Positions 1 through 39,236 of a DNA stretch of 64,000 nucleotides are shown piece by piece. Each line of letters opens with the position of its first letter. Positions within the stretch are counted from its first letter, which is position 1. Origin of the DNA: Amoebidium appalachense (taxonomy: Eukaryota > Ichthyosporea); assembly GCA_963693365.1 (NCBI GenBank), contig CAVNZM010000014.1, positions 1,178,001 through 1,242,000 on the forward strand, given 5' to 3'. The notes under the pieces were generated by a model that did not search any database, was not told the DNA's origin, and saw only the letters and a program-made list of their open reading frames with translations. The position numbers were made by a program, and so were the translations under genes.

Positions 1-1098
1 GGGCGGAGTGTGTGTTTACGGGTGTGCATGCGTGCGTGTGTGTGTGTTTGTCACAGTGTGCGTGTGTGTGTGGGTGTGGGTGTGCGCACACGTTGTGTGG
101 GTGGATGGGTGGGTCACGTGGGCAGGCGGGTGGGCGGGTGGGTGGGCGGACAAAAGGGGGCAGCAAGGGGCTGGGCTTGGCGGGAGTGTTTGTGGGGTAG
201 GGGGGAGAGGTGGGTGGGTGGGGGTGTTGGTGGTGGTGGTGGTGGGGGAGGGGGGGGGGAGGGAGGGGGGGGGGGGGGGGGGGGCAGGGAGGAGGGGGGT
301 TAACAGTTGGGGTGGGTGAACAGGTCGAGGCATGCATCAAACACGGGCGGCTACTTCCCGAGCTTCATTATGGAGTGCGGGCACCAAGATAAACTCATGT
401 GTTGGGCTACTGTAGTAATAACAGATTGTTGTATGCAGAACGAATGATTCTGTTTGACAGTGATGATTATCTGGAGTGAATGTTTTAACTAGATGGACTG
501 TATGCTTGAAGGTACGCCTTTTGAAATAGTGCTATTTACCTGTATAAGTACATACCCAAAATAAAACAAAATAAAACAAGGAAATGACAATTATGTGGAC
601 TTCAAGGAATACATATAGTTGAATCTGCACCATGCGTGCGCACACACTGCGACACACACAGCACACACACACACACACACACGTGTACACCCACAAACAC
701 ACATACGTACACTCACGCATGTGCAGCACACACACGCACAGGGCCACACATTCACCTCTGTTTACGACTTGTCTTCAAGTCGTACTATGTGCCATGAATG
801 TTAATGTGAGCATGTTAAATCCATAAAAACGACTTTATCGATATCAAATAAATTGTATTGGTGGCTGCCAGGCTCTTTGGCACCTGATCCCTGTGTGACC
901 AGTCACAATTGCAACCTAGGGGGCGCCCTAACACGTACTGACGTGTTGCCGCACGTACGATTAACATCTACTCGTCCCTTTTAAGTAAAAAATAAAATAA
1001 AAAATAAAAAAATAAAAAAATGAGACACCGCCTCAGTAGGTGGTAGGGGGGCGCCCCTCCTCCCCTCTTTATTGACAAAGTCTTGCGTACGCGCGCGC

Positions 1099-1188
<90 letters not shown>

Positions 1189-2576
1189 TGTGTCTGTCTG
1201 TCTGTGAGACTTAGTATATATGTATGTGTGTGTGTTCACGTGCACGTGTGTGTGCGTGTGTGCAGGTTTGCGTGTGTGTGCGTGTGTCGGTGGGTGAGTA
1301 TCGATGTCACGCGGACGTGCACGCGCGTGTACACGTGTGCGTGGAGGGGGAGGGGAGGAGGCCTCTATCTAGGGCCCCTCGGATCCCGGTAGATTGAAGT
1401 GCGTGCTTCTGCAGGCTGCAGTGTCGACTATGTTTACACACCTTTAATACTGAGCCTTACAGTAGTAAAAACCTGGCAAGTTTTTACTTAAGCTTTGTTT
1501 TTCGTGTAGCTTGGATGAAAAGAGAACGAGGCCTTGCATGCCTTGGGCTGCAAGTTGGGCAGTGACGCAAGCGCTTGCGTCACAGTCTCACAGCTAGAGC
1601 TGCTAGACTCACAGTCCAAATATTAATGCATTAATAAAATCTATCTGATTTATTTACACGGCGATTACGACCTCTCCACTGAGTTATTGGGCAAGTATTT
1701 GATATAAATACCAGACACCAGCAGCAGTTGAGGCAGGTAGGAGTAATAGTTAGGACTAATAAACTATGCTTTGTCCGAGGCTGTAATACATACACATATA
1801 AACTTTTGAAAAGCGTTACAGTGCTACCTTGTGAGCAAGTTGGCAAGTTGTGACCGTGGCACCGCGCCGTGCCCAGTGGCCACCAATCGAATAGCCATAT
1901 ACGGTTAAAAAATCGCATACCATCCGGGCTGACCACCAATAGCCAGGCTTTATTTTAACGCTGATAAGGTCGTCATCCCCCAAAACTCCGGAACGAAAAG
2001 GTCGCGTTTTCGAACCTCCCAGGCGTTTCAACAGATGTGGGGTATGTACACTGTAAAGATGGAGCCAAAAAAACCATAGCCAAAATAAGCGAAATAATTT
2101 CTGCTGCAATCGGGATCAGGTCCGAAACCAGACAACTATGTTACTTTGCTCAATGTTGAACTTCGGCAGCATAGGCTACTTTCGGAATGTAGGCCCCAGG
2201 GACTACAATAGGGAGATACTAGTTAGCCTAGAACACCGCCTGTGTGATGTCAAAGTCAACTGCCACGAGGTTCTTACATAGACTGCACCGTGCTCCATAT
2301 ATATATAATCAATAAGCAAAGATCCGTTTTCCGATTTTTTTTTTTGCCAGAATTCCAGAAGGGCGTGGCTATTTGTATACTGTTAATGTATGTTTCCATG
2401 AGACAGCCTTTTTGATTCCCAGGCGCCGGACGATGTTCATTGGCCCGTTGAGTCAGCCAATCATGAAGGCTCTCTGGCAAAACTTTTAACAACAAAACAA
2501 ACACAACAACGCATTTCTTGACACTTTTCGTTGTGTCGAAGACATGCGAAGGTGTGTCTGAACCCTCAATAGCACA
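1..2576. other. Intergenic stretch, low-complexity rich
   Basis: No gene could be supported here. The left 310 bases are GT- and G-rich. A (CA)n tract lies near 660-680 and a (GT)n run at 1102-1187. An AATAAA at 847-852 could be a polyadenylation signal of a gene to the left, but nothing else supports that. A perfect 22-bp palindrome lies at 1562-1583. AT-rich TATATATATAA near 2297 is a possible but unproven promoter element for the gene starting at 2577. Confidence 0.6.
1562..1583. promoter_or_regulatory. Perfect 22-bp palindrome with two TGACGCAA half-sites
   Basis: The sequence GTGACGCAAGCGCTTGCGTCAC equals its own reverse complement. Each arm holds TGACGCAA, which resembles composite bZIP (ATF/C-EBP type) sites. 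It lies about 1 kb upstream of the lectin-gene start. Its role is inferred from symmetry only. Confidence 0.4.
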
Positions 2577-17544
<14,968 letters not shown>

Positions 17545-18470
17545 GGCTTTGGGGAGAAAGGTGTATATTGCTGAGTTTTTCTTGTCCTTTGGCTTATATA
17601 AAATTTTAATGCAAGGTTGTGGCTTTATACATATATGCTTTGTGTTTAGGAAAGTGAAGATTAGGAACAAACGGAGGAGCAACCGCTTGTGTATCATAAC
17701 CGGATATCTTAGTTATATTTACATATACATATACCATACCAGTCATGTTAAGAGATTATGTATACATTAGCGCTGTTACCACTGCTACATACCGTAATCA
17801 TAGAGAGATAACCCTTGCTGCTTGCAGTGAGCCGAGTCCACAAACAGCCTTTAAAGGTAGAGCAACAATAAATCAGTGCATGTAAATCTAGCACATAAAA
17901 TCTGACGGCTACCGCCAGCTGGGCAACACATAGCTCCTGCCGCTAAAACTCGCTTCTTCCTGTAAAATGGACCCATAATAATATGCCTGATGATAAGTGG
18001 TTAGGAGCCCTATCCGGTCTGATTTTGTCTTTGCATCAGTGTAGTAACCCATTTGTCAACTCTAACACCATGTGTTATGGTACACATTACACTGTTGGCG
18101 CTATACGTGGCGCTAAGAACTATAAGATATATGTCATAGTATACAGCTAGCAGGGCCCCCTAGTGGTGACCTCTTAAGAGACCCAGTGGGTATGATACCA
18201 CCTGCAGTTCAAAATATAAAGTATGGCTTGGGCTCACCCATAGCAACAAACACGCCGTGCCCAATCTCTCACTCTCTGCACGCGCGTGCACACACAGACG
18301 CGCGCGCGCGCGCACACACACACACCGTAACATCATACCTTCCGAAGGAGAACCGAAGGAGTTATAGGTAGGTCATATTTAGCCAGAACGGACATCGACA
18401 GCCATAGCATCATAGAATAGGGCTTCCTTCCCCGAGACCTTCGCTTTTATGTTAACTAGATCATTAGTAA

Positions 18471-18648
18471 AACAATGAAAAAACCAGGAACATGATAGAC
18501 TACAAAAAAAGAATAGGAGTAAGGCGTATGTAGGATTAGTGCAAAGCCACAATCATTGTTGAACAATGAAAAAACCAGGAATATGATAGACTACAAAAAA
18601 AGAATAGGAGTAAGGCGTAGGATTAGTGCAAAGCCACAATCATTGTTG
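18471..18648 (+). repeat. Tandem duplication, 91 and 87 bp copies
   Basis: The segment starting AACAATGAAAAAACCAGG at 18471 is repeated at once from 18562. The second copy lacks four bases (TATG) and differs at one C/T site. The two copies are otherwise identical, so the duplication looks recent. Confidence 0.9.
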
Positions 18649-18733
18649 AACATTTACGTTTTTATGAACCTCTTGTCAGCACGCATGTTATTCGTGGACT
18701 GCCTTTTTCCGTGAGGTATAGAGCCCCTCCCCC

Positions 18734-18770
<37 letters not shown>

Positions 18771-18838
18771 TCTCCGAAACACACACACACACACACATAC
18801 ACACACATACACACACAAAAAAAAAAAAAAAAAAAAAA

Positions 18839-19123
18839 AGCCACATACAGGCACAGTCACATGCACACACAGACACTCAAACGTCACACGGATGCGCATC
18901 CATGCATCATATAGCCAACTACATGTTGAACGCTTCCTAATAAAATAGTTGCAAATTTATACATGTACACATTGAACTATACTTGTTTGGACTTTCTTCC
19001 AACACGGGTCTAGAATTTGTTCCGAGCTTCTGAAATTTTGCGCCTGAGGACCAAACCATAGAGAAAGAGTAGAGGAGAGGAGAGAGAGAAAATTTACGTC
19101 CCCGCCAAAGTCACACACACACA

Positions 19124-19216
<93 letters not shown>

Positions 19217-19342
19217 GCCACATACAGGCACAGTCACATGCACACACATGACTCACACGTCACACGGATGCGCATCCATGCATCATATAACCAACTACAT
19301 GTTGAACGCTTCCTAATAAAATAGTTGCAAATTTATACATGT
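18839..19342 (+). repeat. Two direct copies of a ~126-bp segment preceded by (CA)n and poly(A)
   Basis: Copy A is at 18839-18967 and copy B at 19217-19342. Both begin with GCCACATACAGGCACAGTCA directly after a (CA)n tract and a run of 20 or more A, and share the segment ending GCAAATTTATACATGT. After copy A, 18964-19003 continues with a ~40-bp segment that for copy B reappears only at 19633-19673, because an element sits between. Confidence 0.85.
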
Positions 19343-19631
19343 AAGGCACTTTAACGAATCTTGAGGCAAATTTACATTTACTAAGTAAAATTGTATAATG
19401 TTATGCAGGTTTGAGCATAACGTTATGCACGTTTCAAAAAAATTAAAAATGTAATAACTTGGGAACCGTTCAACCAAAATGCACCAAGTTTTCACAGTTA
19501 GTGTATTCTTATACCCCCTGCACACGTGCACTGAGATACCAGCAAAACAGTTTGATCTGCTCAAGCGATCACGAAAAAACATGAAAAAACTTTGAAAAAA
19601 CTTCGGGTCAAATTTTTCGGTAAAATCCCTT
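19343..19631. mobile_element. Non-autonomous DNA transposon (MITE-like), 289 bp, with empty site nearby
   Basis: The element starts AAGGCACTTTAACGAA and ends with the inverted form of AAGGGATTTTACCGAA, giving imperfect terminal inverted repeats (about 13 of 16 positions). It is flanked by ATGT on both sides (19339-19342 and 19632-19635). The paralogous segment at 18963-18966 has a single ATGT and no element, so it shows the state before insertion. No transposase is encoded; the element has no long open frame. Confidence 0.7.
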
Positions 19632-19947
19632 ATGTACACATTGAACTATACTTTGTTTGGATTTTCTTCCAACAACGTAAACTTATAGCACCCTCGTTGC
19701 TTCGATCACCTGCATGTGCGTCAAGCTTTCCTGGTCTCCAAATCTCATGATCTTTTTAACTGTACACTATCTACTAGATTAGATATACCGTTCAATACCC
19801 CGGTGAGTGACAGGGGCCCTTGAATTTCGTATTGCACTGTGGCCCTCATCAATACCCTCTCCCCCCCCCCTCCCCACTCAGGAATCCCCACCCTCCACCG
19901 TGCACTTTCAACATGTTGGCGATAAGTCCCTGTATTACGACGCCTGC

Positions 19948-19994
<47 letters not shown>

Positions 19995-20040
19995 CCATCC
20001 ACGTACCTGCCCGCAAACGCACACACAACACTGTTTCAAG

Positions 20041-20227
<187 letters not shown>

Positions 20228-20246
20228 CCCCCCCCTCCCCCCCCCC

Positions 20247-20290
<44 letters not shown>

Positions 20291-21890
20291 ACCACCACCA
20301 TTTCAGCACTAATACGGCGGCCACAGGATTCGGATTCCAGACGTTAAAAAAAGGGGGAATCGAGGGGAGGGGGGAAAAAGGGAAACGAAAAAAAAGAAAA
20401 AAACAAAGAATGGATGAAAGAAATCAAAAGAAAGAAAGAAAAAAGAAAGAACATGTACAACGTCACGAGCCTTAGTTAGGCACTTAATAAGAATAGAAAA
20501 CCGTCTGTCCCAACTCATACCGGCCTTATTATCCCATTGTTTTACCGCTTACCCCCTTCCAAAGACGACGGTCACCATGTGCCTCATGATCACTCACCTA
20601 TGGCGTCTCTCAACTGAGTGAGTACTGTAGTAGCAGTAGTAGGCACCCACGTGCACGTGGCCCTCGAGCCCCCTCAGATGACTAAGGTCGTGATGCTGGC
20701 TTGCTGGCACGTTCATTGACGTCGCAACCAGTGGTTTCGATGTACGACTAAACCATATTAGATAAAACAACGGGTCATCGACCAGCCTGGCACCCAACAT
20801 CTGCAGTGCCAGTCGTCGGTGACACATTGAACTCACGTGCACGGGCCCAGGGAGGGACTAGGGATGGGGGCAAAATAATATTACTTTGTGATGCCATTCA
20901 GTCTCCTGCATGATCATCGATTGCCCTGCAAGGGCACTTTGCCACCTGTTCATTGTTTCCTACATTAATATTACATACATCCACACACATGTACATGTGA
21001 CAACCATTGCTTACTCGGATTATCGATACTAAGCACGGTGACACCACTGTACATGTACATCATGCCCTGTGGACCCCTCATGGGCCCCCCTCCCCCCCCC
21101 CCCCCCCCCCCCCCCCCCCGGGGCCCCCGCCCCCTTCCCTCCCCTTCCCCCCCCCCCTCCCCCCCCCCTTTTCTTCCCTCAACTCCTTCGTATAACTATC
21201 ATTTTATCTCAGGCCTCTTCAGCTGCAGCCTCTAGACTTTGAATGATAGGGCCTGTGCATGCGTGTTGGATCCGCCGGGATTCGGGAGTTGGGTCGAGCA
21301 TCTCAGATCGATATCTGTGTGTACGTGGGATCTCGGCTGGAATGCATTTGAATGTCCGTAGAATTACTGGGATTAAAATAGATTGAAACTAGATTTATAC
21401 AACAAATGGCATGCAACTAAGTAACATAAAATTGTTTTTAACCGTTTATGTGCTGTAAATCACATATGCCAAAGTCGCTCCGTCTCATCGGATCTACACG
21501 AGAATCTATGGCTTGATCATGAAGGGCGGCGAACTGCGAAAAGTTGAACCGTGGCAAGTTGGCACCTTTCAGGCTTTCGAAGTTTCAAAAGTGGAAGCGA
21601 ACGGAGGACGTTATAGTTTTGTTTTGCACACAGAACATGAACATGTAGTGTTGCCCGTATTCCTATCCGCGGCTTTCTGGGGGCTGCTCGCTTCTATCAA
21701 ATTTCAGTTTACCTTCTCCAATTTGTAAATATAAGCCCAGCACCCCCCCCTCCCCCAGCCCTCCCTCCCCCACCGCCCTCCGAGATCTGTGTACCCATTT
21801 GGCATCATATCCTGCTCTCTATCTTCCAAAACTACAGGCTGAATAGCTGACATCACATAAACGCAAAATTATTTTCATTTCGACATCATC

Positions 21891-33399
<11,509 letters not shown>

Positions 33400-33477
33400 C
33401 AAGAGATCACCGCATTGGGTTGCTTTCTGAGTGTGTGTGTGCTTTGGTGTGTGTGTGTGTGCGCGTTTGTGTTTGGG

Positions 33478-33516
<39 letters not shown>

Positions 33517-33692
33517 CGTGTGTTTTGTGTGTGATGTGTGGGCGCGTGTGCGTTTTGGTGGTGGTGGGGGGTGGGGGTGGGGATGCCGTGTGTGTGTGTG
33601 TACGTGTGTGTGTGTGTGTGTGTGTGGTGGCTGGGTGTGCGTCTCAGCGTGTATGTGTCCGTACGTGTGTGCCTTTTGTGTGTGCGTGTGTG

Positions 33693-33731
<39 letters not shown>

Positions 33732-34202
33732 TCAAGCTCTTCTGCTGACGAAAGTTTTTTAATGATGATTATTATCATATGGTAACATAATTATATCACA
33801 CCTGTATTCTTTTTTCGTTCAGCCATCGTTCGTATTCCTAGTATGCATACTCTTTGATATACAGCGAGTGAACACTAATATTAACTTGCCCGTATGTGTA
33901 TGTAATGCTTATGCCTCTCCACATATACCGCATCTGCTACCGTGACATATATAGAGTAATGTATACTAAAAATCGACGGATATATATATTATCTTTAACG
34001 TTTTGTTTTTGGTTTCGAATCCACCTGTATCTGGCACACAAACAAAAAATTGATGTGTGGGCAACAACAAACCTTGTTTAGATATCGATATATGCATTGT
34101 ATGGTCAGTAGTGGGGTTTAATCGGTGGCCGTGGTAGGCGGGTCGGCAGCGGTAAAAGCACAAAGCGTGTACGTTTTTCAGGCTAGGCACACAGAAACAC
34201 AC

Positions 34203-34267
<65 letters not shown>

Positions 34268-34564
34268 ACATATACATGTTACGTTTGTCATGCCACTGAA
34301 CCCTTTAAATTTTATCACGCATTTTCATTGGATACCTCACGTCACTTGACGTGTAAAACAGTCTAGGAGACTGCCATATGAATTGAGCTATTCCAACTTT
34401 GACTAAATTTAATTTCTTAACGAGGATGAAACCATCGAATTGCGGCGATCGGTCTCCGGGCCAAATTAATATAAAAAACAGGGTTACATTGAGAGCAAAA
34501 AGGTACACCAATTATGCGCTAGAGCTATAATTTTTCCATGGTAATTATGCAAATAGTGTTTTCT
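33400..34564. other. Intergenic, convergent 3' ends
   Basis: This is the gap between the 3' ends of the TBC gene (+) and the RING/TRAF gene (-). It holds GT-rich and poly(G) tracts at 33430-33730, then AT-rich unique DNA, then (CA)n at 34207-34262. No gene is seen. Confidence 0.7.
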
Positions 34565-35966
34565 TCAAAAGGGATGCTCGGAATAAACGATGTCGATCGG
34601 AAAGAACGCCTCGACGGGTGCCGTTTCCCCGCACGCCTTACGCATAGCAACGAGATCGACGGGAGTTGAGTTCGTTAGGTGCCGAATAAACGATTTCAGC
34701 TCGGTCACTTCGTTTTGCAGTGCGGCAAGCGATTTTCCTCGTCCGTTTTCGTTTTTTCGTCACTTGAATCCGCTCCGCTCGTGTTTCCTATTCCGGGAGA
34801 GGTGGCGGGGGTGGGTGGAGCATATCCTTGTTTGGGAGGTTTATGGGTGGACTCGAGTTCGGTCACATGTTTGCGGAGGGACTCGAATTCTTTGGCTGCT
34901 GTGCGGTTTTCCTCGCTGAGACGTTCGTTGGTTAGAGAGAGTGTTGTGTTTGCATCATGAAGAGCAACGGTTTCCTTTGTGCAAAGAAGTAGGTGCGCGG
35001 CGGTCGCGGAGTTGATGTGTTCGTCGATTAAATGGCGTGCAACCTTATCTTTGCATCCCGGGATCGGGCAGGGGACTTCGGTGAGTGAGCATTGGGTGGA
35101 TTTGTGGTCGGTGAGTTGGGCCTTGGGCAGACGAACGCTGCATTCGCATACAACGGAGCAGGATGATTGGTGGGCTGTTTTTTTTTTTTTTTTGTTGGGG
35201 GGAGGGGGAGGGGGGAGGGAGGGGGGGGGGGGGGGGGGGGGGGGGGAAGGGAAGGTGGATGGAATGGGTCAGTGTGTGTGTTGAGTGGAATGGTGTGAGA
35301 TGGTGTGTGTGAGTTGGGGTGTGCGCGATGGTGTGTGTGTGTGTGTGTGCGTGTGCGCGTGTGTGTGCTTGTGTATTGTGTGTGCAAGCCTGAGAAGGAA
35401 CGGTGGAACCGGGCTGCTTAGAGAGGTGTAAAAGGAGGACAGGCTGCCCTTTTGGTGAAAAGGAGTACCCAAGAGGGGGGGGGGGGGGGGGGGGGGAAGG
35501 AGGTTCATCGGTTGGATTGAAAAACTGATGTACGGGAGTATGGAAGAGCAAAAAGGTATAGGGGAGAAAACATGGATGAGGCACACGTTTTTCAGAAACG
35601 GAGCAGAGATAACGAAAGGGAAGATGGTTAATATACATACAGTGGTGGATAGCAGTGATGGTGGACAAGGTGGGCAGGGAGACCCTGGGGGTGGGGGGGG
35701 GGGGGGGGGGGGGGGGGGGACACAAGAAACGTGCTTAATCTTGTGTGTGTGTGTGCATGTGCCTGTGTGTGTCAGTGACACGTAGGAAGCCGATGGGGCA
35801 CATATAGAAACACAAAGCAAGATTGTTGGCGAAACAAGCATGTGTGCAGCCCTTTCCCAAGCGTACAAAACCTGGACAAGACAAAGCCGATATCGAGTGG
35901 TGGTGGCGGTGGGTGTGGTCTTTTTATTTGTTTTCCGCGCCAAAGGGCGGGCAGGGAGGGGAGGGG

Positions 35967-36003
<37 letters not shown>

Positions 36004-36203
36004 GGGGGAAAGCATTAACATGCGTGGCCAGAAGCAGATGCACGATGGGGGAGAAATGTGAAAAAGATGGATGGAAGGGAAGGGTGGGCAAGACGGGGTG
36101 GGAAAATGAGCAAACCGATTGGTAAGCAGACGAAAAAGAGGGTGACGTTGGATAACTGGGCTCAACGGTTAGCAGGGGGTAGGGGGCAGGTGTTTGGGTA
36201 GGT

Positions 36204-36238
<35 letters not shown>

Positions 36239-36515
36239 ATGTAGTGTGTGGATGGAAGAGAGAGGGAGAGACCGGCTGCAGGTGTGTGTGTGGTTGTGTG
36301 TGGGTATGTCAAAAAGGAGTAGTGGGGGGGGGGGGGGGGGGGGGGGGGGGGTTGACTAGGTTGGGGAAATAAACTAATAAGGGTGACCCACGAGAGTAGA
36401 GGCTCTGAATAAAGTTAAGTCACGGCAGAAGGATGCAAAGGAAATCAATCGAGGGAGGGAGGAGAGAGGATGTAAGCCTGAAGGTGTCACAGAGCAGCGC
36501 AAAGAGGGGGAAGCT

Positions 36516-36549
<34 letters not shown>

Positions 36550-36633
36550 GGACAGAGGGGCGGAGAGGGGAGAGAGAGAGAGAGAGGGGGGGGGGGAGGG
36601 AGAGGGAGGGAGAGAGAGAGAGAGAGAGAGAGG

Positions 36634-36670
<37 letters not shown>

Positions 36671-36721
36671 AGGGTGGGAGGGAGGGAGGGAGGAAGGAAG
36701 GGGGGGGGGGGAGGGGGGGAG

Positions 36722-36763
<42 letters not shown>

Positions 36764-37819
36764 GGTATGCATAGCTTCCTTGGGTAAGAAAGAGTAGAAC
36801 CATGGTAACAAGAAAGAAGCGGAAGCCAGAACTGGAGACTGATCGAAGGAACTCGGAATGAGGAGAGGTGAAGGATATAGAAAAAGAGCAGGGGAGTGTA
36901 TTTTTTGGAAGAAAGGGATATATGGAGGGGGGAGGGGGGGGGAGGAGGGGAAGGGGGGGGGGGGGGGGGGGGGGGGGAAGGGATGAAAAAGGGGGAAAAT
37001 GAAAGACGGGTAGGGGGGAGGGAGGAAGGCGGGGGAGTTGACCAAAAGAGGGAACCCTCGGAGAGCCTCAGAGATAAAAGGCAGGGGGGGCCGGGGGGGG
37101 GGGGGGGGGGGAGGGGGGGAGTGGGGGGGGGGGGAGGGAGGGAGGGAGGGGGGGGGGGGGGGCGGCGGGAGGGGAGGGAGGGAGGGGGGGGGGGGGGGGA
37201 GGGAGGGGGGGGTGAGGGGGAGTTCTAGTAGGTCAAGAATTGCGTATGCCATATTCGGTGTCAAAGAAGGTCAAGTAAAAGGTATGAGTACATAGGCTCG
37301 TTCTCAATGCGGGTTACACGGAGGAAGGGTCAAGGAAACTTATTCTCAACATCGCGCCTTAGCACCTCCACCTTGCACACCCCACAGAGCACGGGCCCGA
37401 ACGGACACACCTCTTTGTGGGCCTCTGTCCCATCTCGTGGCGTGCTCTCTTTACAGCCTGGGTTCTTGCATGCCACCTTCTCCTTTGGGCACACAGTGCG
37501 ATGCTCATCGTTGTTTCGATGGTGCAAATGACAGTGCAGCCCGACTCGTAGTTTGCACAACGAAGTTCCAGGTTGGCGTGCATACGACGGAAGGTTTTCG
37601 ATACGCGGGATGGGTATTCTCCCTTGATGGGAACTTCACAAGTGGGATATTTGGTTCTGTTGTGGGCAAGATGAGCTCTGATGCAGGTCTCGCAGAACAA
37701 GTGGCCACAGTTGTTTCCATGGGAACATCAGCAACGAGATGGCATATGGGGCACATCCATTCTCGGGCTTCCTTCTCTGAAAGGAAACGCTCAATGTCAA
37801 CATAGCCTGCCTTCTCCAT
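34565..37819 (-). pseudogene. RING plus TRAF-type zinc finger gene, probably frameshifted
   Basis: On the minus strand an exon at 37819-37340 encodes a start MEKAGYVDIERFL, the RING half WMCPICHLVADVPMET, then in another frame CGHLFCETCIRAH, then in a third frame a TRAF-type zinc finger (H..C and C..C pairs, VACKNPGCKE, CPFGPVLCGVCKVEVLRRDVEN). A second exon at 35174-34565 continues with HQSSCSVVCECSVRLPKAQL, CPIPGCKDKV and a coiled-coil helix that again changes frame (LAALQNEVTELKSFI) before a stop at 34567-34565. At least three one-base losses, and a fourth mismatch at the exon junction, are needed to read it. Family knowledge: such proteins are E3 ubiquitin ligases or adaptors. Pseudogene and base-calling error both remain possible; other genes here read cleanly, which favours real decay. 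Confidence 0.65.
36570..36762 (+). repeat. (GA)n-(GT)n-(GA)n compound tract
   Basis: GA, GT and GGGA units alternate, next to poly(G) at 36517-36548. The tract lies in the long intron of the minus-strand RING/TRAF gene, so its sense strand is C/T- and CA-rich like the introns of the plus-strand genes. Confidence 0.9.
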
Positions 37820-39236
37820 TCTCGTTTAAAGGACACGTAAACAGGCTTATGCGGTTCCCCTGCGGAGGTTTTTACTCAAGTCCACGCTAGACGGGTTCAG
37901 TGGGGAATACTATTAGCAAAATTCTACTCGTCTGGTTGCGTGTGGGAAAAGGAAAAAGGCCGCAACATGATAATGATTCCTTGATCGAAGTGGGGGAAAT
38001 ACGCCGGAGCCTGCCGAGAACAAACCTGAAAAAGACAACAGCTAAATCGATGTTTTTCTCAACACGTTGCATAAAACGAGAGCGAAATACGTAGAGAGGC
38101 GTGTTTACAGAGATAAAGGTAAAGGAAGTGAAAACAAAAAAATTTAAGATACATAAGAAACCTACAAATGGAATCGGCACAAAAACTAACATTTCAGCAG
38201 CGAAGTGAACCCAAAGTAAGGCGGTTGTGCGTTTTCAAGCCCGCCGCGTGAAAGACGGTTGGTCCATGGAGCTCCTAAAAAATGCCCTAATAAAGACTAC
38301 TAAATTTGGTTGTTTAGCATTTCCGTAGCCAATCGATATGTAGGAAAGATAAAAGCGCGCGAAACTTTTGGCCAATGAATGCTTGTTTGTGATTTCGCTT
38401 GGCCGAGTGAATTGGCGGCAGAATTTGAAAAAAAGAAAAAGGGGTGATGACTCTGGTGTAACCTGCACACAGTTACAACAGGGCGATGGCCAAGGGCGTG
38501 TTATTGTCCATTTCACGAGATTACCTCAGCTACTCAGCTGATACAATACCATACCAGATAGCCCAATGTGGGTGCTTCTAGATGACAAAGAACAAGTTGT
38601 TCTGACAGGAAAAATAACGATTGAATCAGTTTGTCTCGTATTTGACAGCCATGCATGTGACAGAATGCAGTGGCCCCACGTGCACGTGAACGCAATTTAG
38701 TACGTGCACATACGGCTAATGGCCCTTGAAGTGCGTGTTATCAGTGCGTGCGCCTGTACATGTACATATACGTGATGTATGCCAAGTATATTTGCACGTG
38801 CAAGTTGAAATAGGACTGTGGGCCCAGACAAGTTTGAGTCTCAAACAAGGCGCGTGGGGGAAAACTCTGCAAACTAATCAGTTGTTTATGGCACGCGGTA
38901 TGCAAAAGCACGCACGGCCATGCCTGGCAAATTCTTATTGCCCTCTTTTTCTTGGATAGGCCTTTCTCATGCTCTCTGAACGTTTGCGTTGAATCACGTT
39001 TTATGGTTGCGTTTTTAGGCCGGTGGTTGTTTTTTTGCTTCCACAGCTGCTGCATGCTTATGAAGCCTGCATGCACAGCTCTGCATGCGCAAAACTTTCT
39101 TTTTTTTTATTAAGTTCACGAGCGGCTATTCACTTTGACACAAAGTGAAACTTATTATCCCAGGCTTTGCGTATTTCTCTTTTACGTCATCTAGACTTAC
39201 AAGGCTCTACGGAATACGTAAAACTGTGCACATATT
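37820..39236. other. Intergenic, divergent 5' ends
   Basis: This is unique, mostly unrepetitive DNA between the starts of the RING/TRAF gene (-) and the orphan gene (+). CCAAT-type motifs (CCAAT near 38331 and 38371) may serve either promoter. No gene or clear TATA box was found. Confidence 0.6.

Noticed and set aside
21513-21728. Open frame of 71 residues upstream of the TBC gene
   Set aside because: No family resemblance, no matching splice partner, and the TBC gene has its own good start at 21891.
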